Part shown: positions 5,410 through 6,856 of the stretch, one piece after another
Layout of the letters: every line of letters begins with the position of its first letter
How positions within the stretch are numbered: the first letter of the stretch is position 1
DNA from: Candidatus Brevefilum sp.
Lineage (GTDB): Bacteria > Chloroflexota > Anaerolineae > Anaerolineales > Anaerolineaceae
NCBI GenBank assembly: GCA_007119455.1
Contig: SKPR01000238.1
Span: 1-6,856, forward strand
Direction: 5' to 3'
Length of the DNA: 6,856 nt
Notes under the pieces: generated by a model
Told to the model about the DNA's origin: nothing
What the model saw: only the letters and a program-made list of their open reading frames with translations
Databases searched by the model: none
Position numbers and translations under genes: made by a program

Positions 5410-6855
5410 TTACGCCTCTGGTTCTTGTTCAGCGATTTCTTCTTCTGGTTGTTCTTCTACTTCAGGCTCTAATTCCGCCTCAGGCTCTTCATCGACTTCT
5501 TCTTCAGCATCAACTTCTGTTTCGACATCTACCTCAGGCTCGACTTCCGCCTCAATTTCTTCAGCATCAACTTCTGTTTCGACTTCTGCCTCAGGTTCTT
5601 CGATTTCGACTTCTGCCTCAGGCTCTTCAATTTCGACTTCTTCGTCAGTCTCTTCGGTTTCTGTTTCCTCAGCGACTTGTTCTTCTTCTGATTCTAATTC
5701 TGCATCGACTTCGTCGCTAACTTCAGCTTCTTCTTCCATTCCATCATCAGAAATATCTTCAACATCCATTTCTTCTGTCAAAGTTTTCCAGTCGAGGTCT
5801 GTGTAGGCAGGGGAGTCAACACGGCGCATGGAGAGCCCAATCCGGTGTGTGTCTTCTTCGATTTTGATAATCCGCAGGGTGACGACTTCATCTTCATGAA
5901 GCACCTCTTTGGGATGCTCAATACGCTGTTCGCTGATCTCTGAAATATGGATCAGACCTTCCAGATCACCCTCAACATCATCGAGGAGAAGCCTGGCAAA
6001 GGCACCAAAATTGGTCAGGCGGGTAATTTTACCTTCCACCAATTGTCCTTCTTTCAGGTCTTCAATTTGATCATCCCAGGGATCATCTTTCAAACGCCGA
6101 ATTGAGAGACCGATTCGTTTTCGATCCACATCAACGCTGATGACTTTGACTTTAATCTCCTGTCCCACTTCCAGGATCTCACTGGGGTGATTAACATGAT
6201 CCCAAGACAGCTCAGATAAGTGAACCAGACCATCTGCACCATTGATGTTCACAAAGGCGCCAAAATCTGCCAGGCTGGTGACCCGACCTGTCCGGATTTC
6301 ACCTTCTTCCAGGTCTTCAATAACACGTTCTTTGATTGAGTCGCGGGTTTCGCTGCTGGCTGCACGTTCGGAGAGGATCAGGCGGCGGCGATCACGATCA
6401 ACTTCAATGACTGCCACTTCAATCTCTTCACCAACCATCTCACTATAACGTTCTTCGGGTGAATTACCCGTGATCGTGAGCCGGCGTCCCAAACCGATTT
6501 GAGAAGCGGGCACAAAGCCTCGGATGGTCCCCAATGGAACTAATAGACCACCTTTGTTGTACCCCTCAATCGTTGAATCAAAAGATTCTTCCGATTCAAG
6601 GAGTTCTTCAGCCGTTTGCCAGTTCTCTTCTTCCAAAGCCCGGGTATATGACAGGATCAGGTTGCCATTTGAATCTTCAGGTGTGACGACATAGACTGTG
6701 ATCTCATCACCTTCATTAAAGGCTTCAAGCGTTTCGTCTTCGATTGAATCGTATTCTTTACCTGCGATAATGCCTTCTGACTTTGCGCCAATACTTACAA
6801 GGATTTGTCCATCACTGATACTGGCGATTGTTCCTTTTCGGATTTCACCACGTTC
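5410..6855 (-). CDS. rpsA: 30S ribosomal protein S1 (partial; N-terminus outside window)
   Basis: 481 residues are visible and the frame continues past the right edge. Four S1 RNA-binding domains can be read. The first (visible residues about 1-72) has 'GTIASISDGQILVSIGAKSEG', matching the first domain of bacterial S1, so only a short N-terminus is probably missing. The second (about 82-158) has 'NKGGLLVPLGTIRGFVP'. The third (about 172-248) has the canonical 'DFGAFVNINGADGLVHLSEL'. The fourth (about 258-335) has 'NFGAFARLL...GLIHISEIS' with a few extra acidic residues. After about residue 350 comes a tail of roughly 120 residues almost entirely Glu, Val, Asp, Ala and Pro, with internal repeats. 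S1 binds mRNA leaders and aids initiation on the 30S subunit. Four domains plus a long acidic tail differ from the six-domain enterobacterial protein and resemble the shorter S1 of other phyla. A TTG inside the frame at 6636 is not the start, since conserved S1 sequence continues upstream. Confidence 0.95.
   Translation of the reverse strand, partial: ERGEIRKGTIASISDGQILVSIGAKSEGIIAGKEYDSIEDETLEAFNEGDEITVYVVTPEDSNGNLILSYTRALEEENWQTAEELLESEESFDSTIEGYNKGGLLVPLGTIRGFVPASQIGLGRRLTITGNSPEERYSEMVGEEIEVAVIEVDRDRRRLILSERAASSETRDSIKERVIEDLEEGEIRTGRVTSLADFGAFVNINGADGLVHLSELSWDHVNHPSEILEVGQEIKVKVISVDVDRKRIGLSIRRLKDDPWDDQIEDLKEGQLVEGKITRLTNFGAFARLLLDDVEGDLEGLIHISEISEQRIEHPKEVLHEDEVVTLRIIKIEEDTHRIGLSMRRVDSPAYTDLDWKTLTEEMDVEDISDDGMEEEAEVSDEVDAELESEEEQVAEETETEETDEEVEIEEPEAEVEIEEPEAEVETEVDAEEIEAEVEPEVDVETEVDAEEEVDEEPEAELEPEVEEQPEEEIAEQEPEA
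5501..5634 (-). repeat. Imperfect tandem repeats in the acidic tail of S1
   Basis: Two neighbouring 27-bp units (5581-5607 and 5608-5634) differ at two positions and encode consecutive 'EIEEPEAEV' blocks. A 26-bp stretch at 5501-5526 recurs exactly at 5558-5583, 57 bp away, encoding 'VETEVDAEE'. Similar Glu-Pro-Glu-Ala and Glu-Val-Asp codon blocks spread through about 5440-5690. All periods are multiples of three, so copy changes would keep the frame. Confidence 0.8.
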
Positions 6856-6856
6856 A

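Noticed and set aside
5306..5806. Serine-rich open frame on the plus strand
   Set aside because: It is the antisense image of the repetitive Glu/Asp codons of the S1 acidic tail and runs into the dipeptidase gene; the S1 domains on the other strand prove the coding strand.
1..6856. Search for mobile elements, CRISPR arrays, tRNAs, rRNA or defence genes
   Set aside because: No transposase, integrase, terminal inverted repeats, regularly spaced direct repeats outside the S1 tail, or tRNA-like cloverleaf was seen; the gene content is housekeeping.

Overview
The window looks like chromosomal DNA of a free-living bacterium, most probably a member of the Chloroflexota (Anaerolineae-like). This is inferred from protein style: a short ribosomal protein S1 with four S1 domains and a long Glu/Val-rich acidic tail, an adjacent pair of cytoplasmic M16 peptidase genes, and an adrenodoxin-reductase-like flavoprotein. 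There is no phage, insertion sequence, CRISPR, rRNA or tRNA in view. The assignment to phylum is an inference and cannot be settled without database comparison.

Layout. Positions 1-822 (minus) hold the first 274 codons of an M16-family protein that has lost the zinc-binding motif. Six bases upstream of its start lies the end of a complete M16 peptidase with an intact HxxEH motif (829-2112, minus), so the two form an operon encoding an active/inactive pair. Positions 2113-2325 form a divergent intergenic region with a consensus TATAAT on each strand, a 7-bp palindrome around one of them, and a strongly folded 5' leader for the rightward gene. Positions 2326-3681 (plus) encode an FAD- and NAD(P)-binding ferredoxin/adrenodoxin-type reductase. 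It converges on an opposite-strand operon.

The leftward group at 3734-6856 reads, in transcription order: ribosomal protein S1 (rpsA, lacking its N-terminus at the window edge), a 10-bp perfect GC-rich hairpin that is probably its terminator, an M19 membrane-dipeptidase-family enzyme with all metal ligands retained, and a four-helix membrane protein of unknown function. The last gene overlaps the dipeptidase stop codon by ATGA.

The genes are mostly housekeeping: translation (S1), peptide breakdown (M16 pair, M19) and electron transfer (the reductase). I see no clear new defence or mobile system. The part least explained by known features is the 2160-2325 intergenic region, where a three-way-junction RNA fold would pair with the likely ribosome-binding site of the reductase gene.
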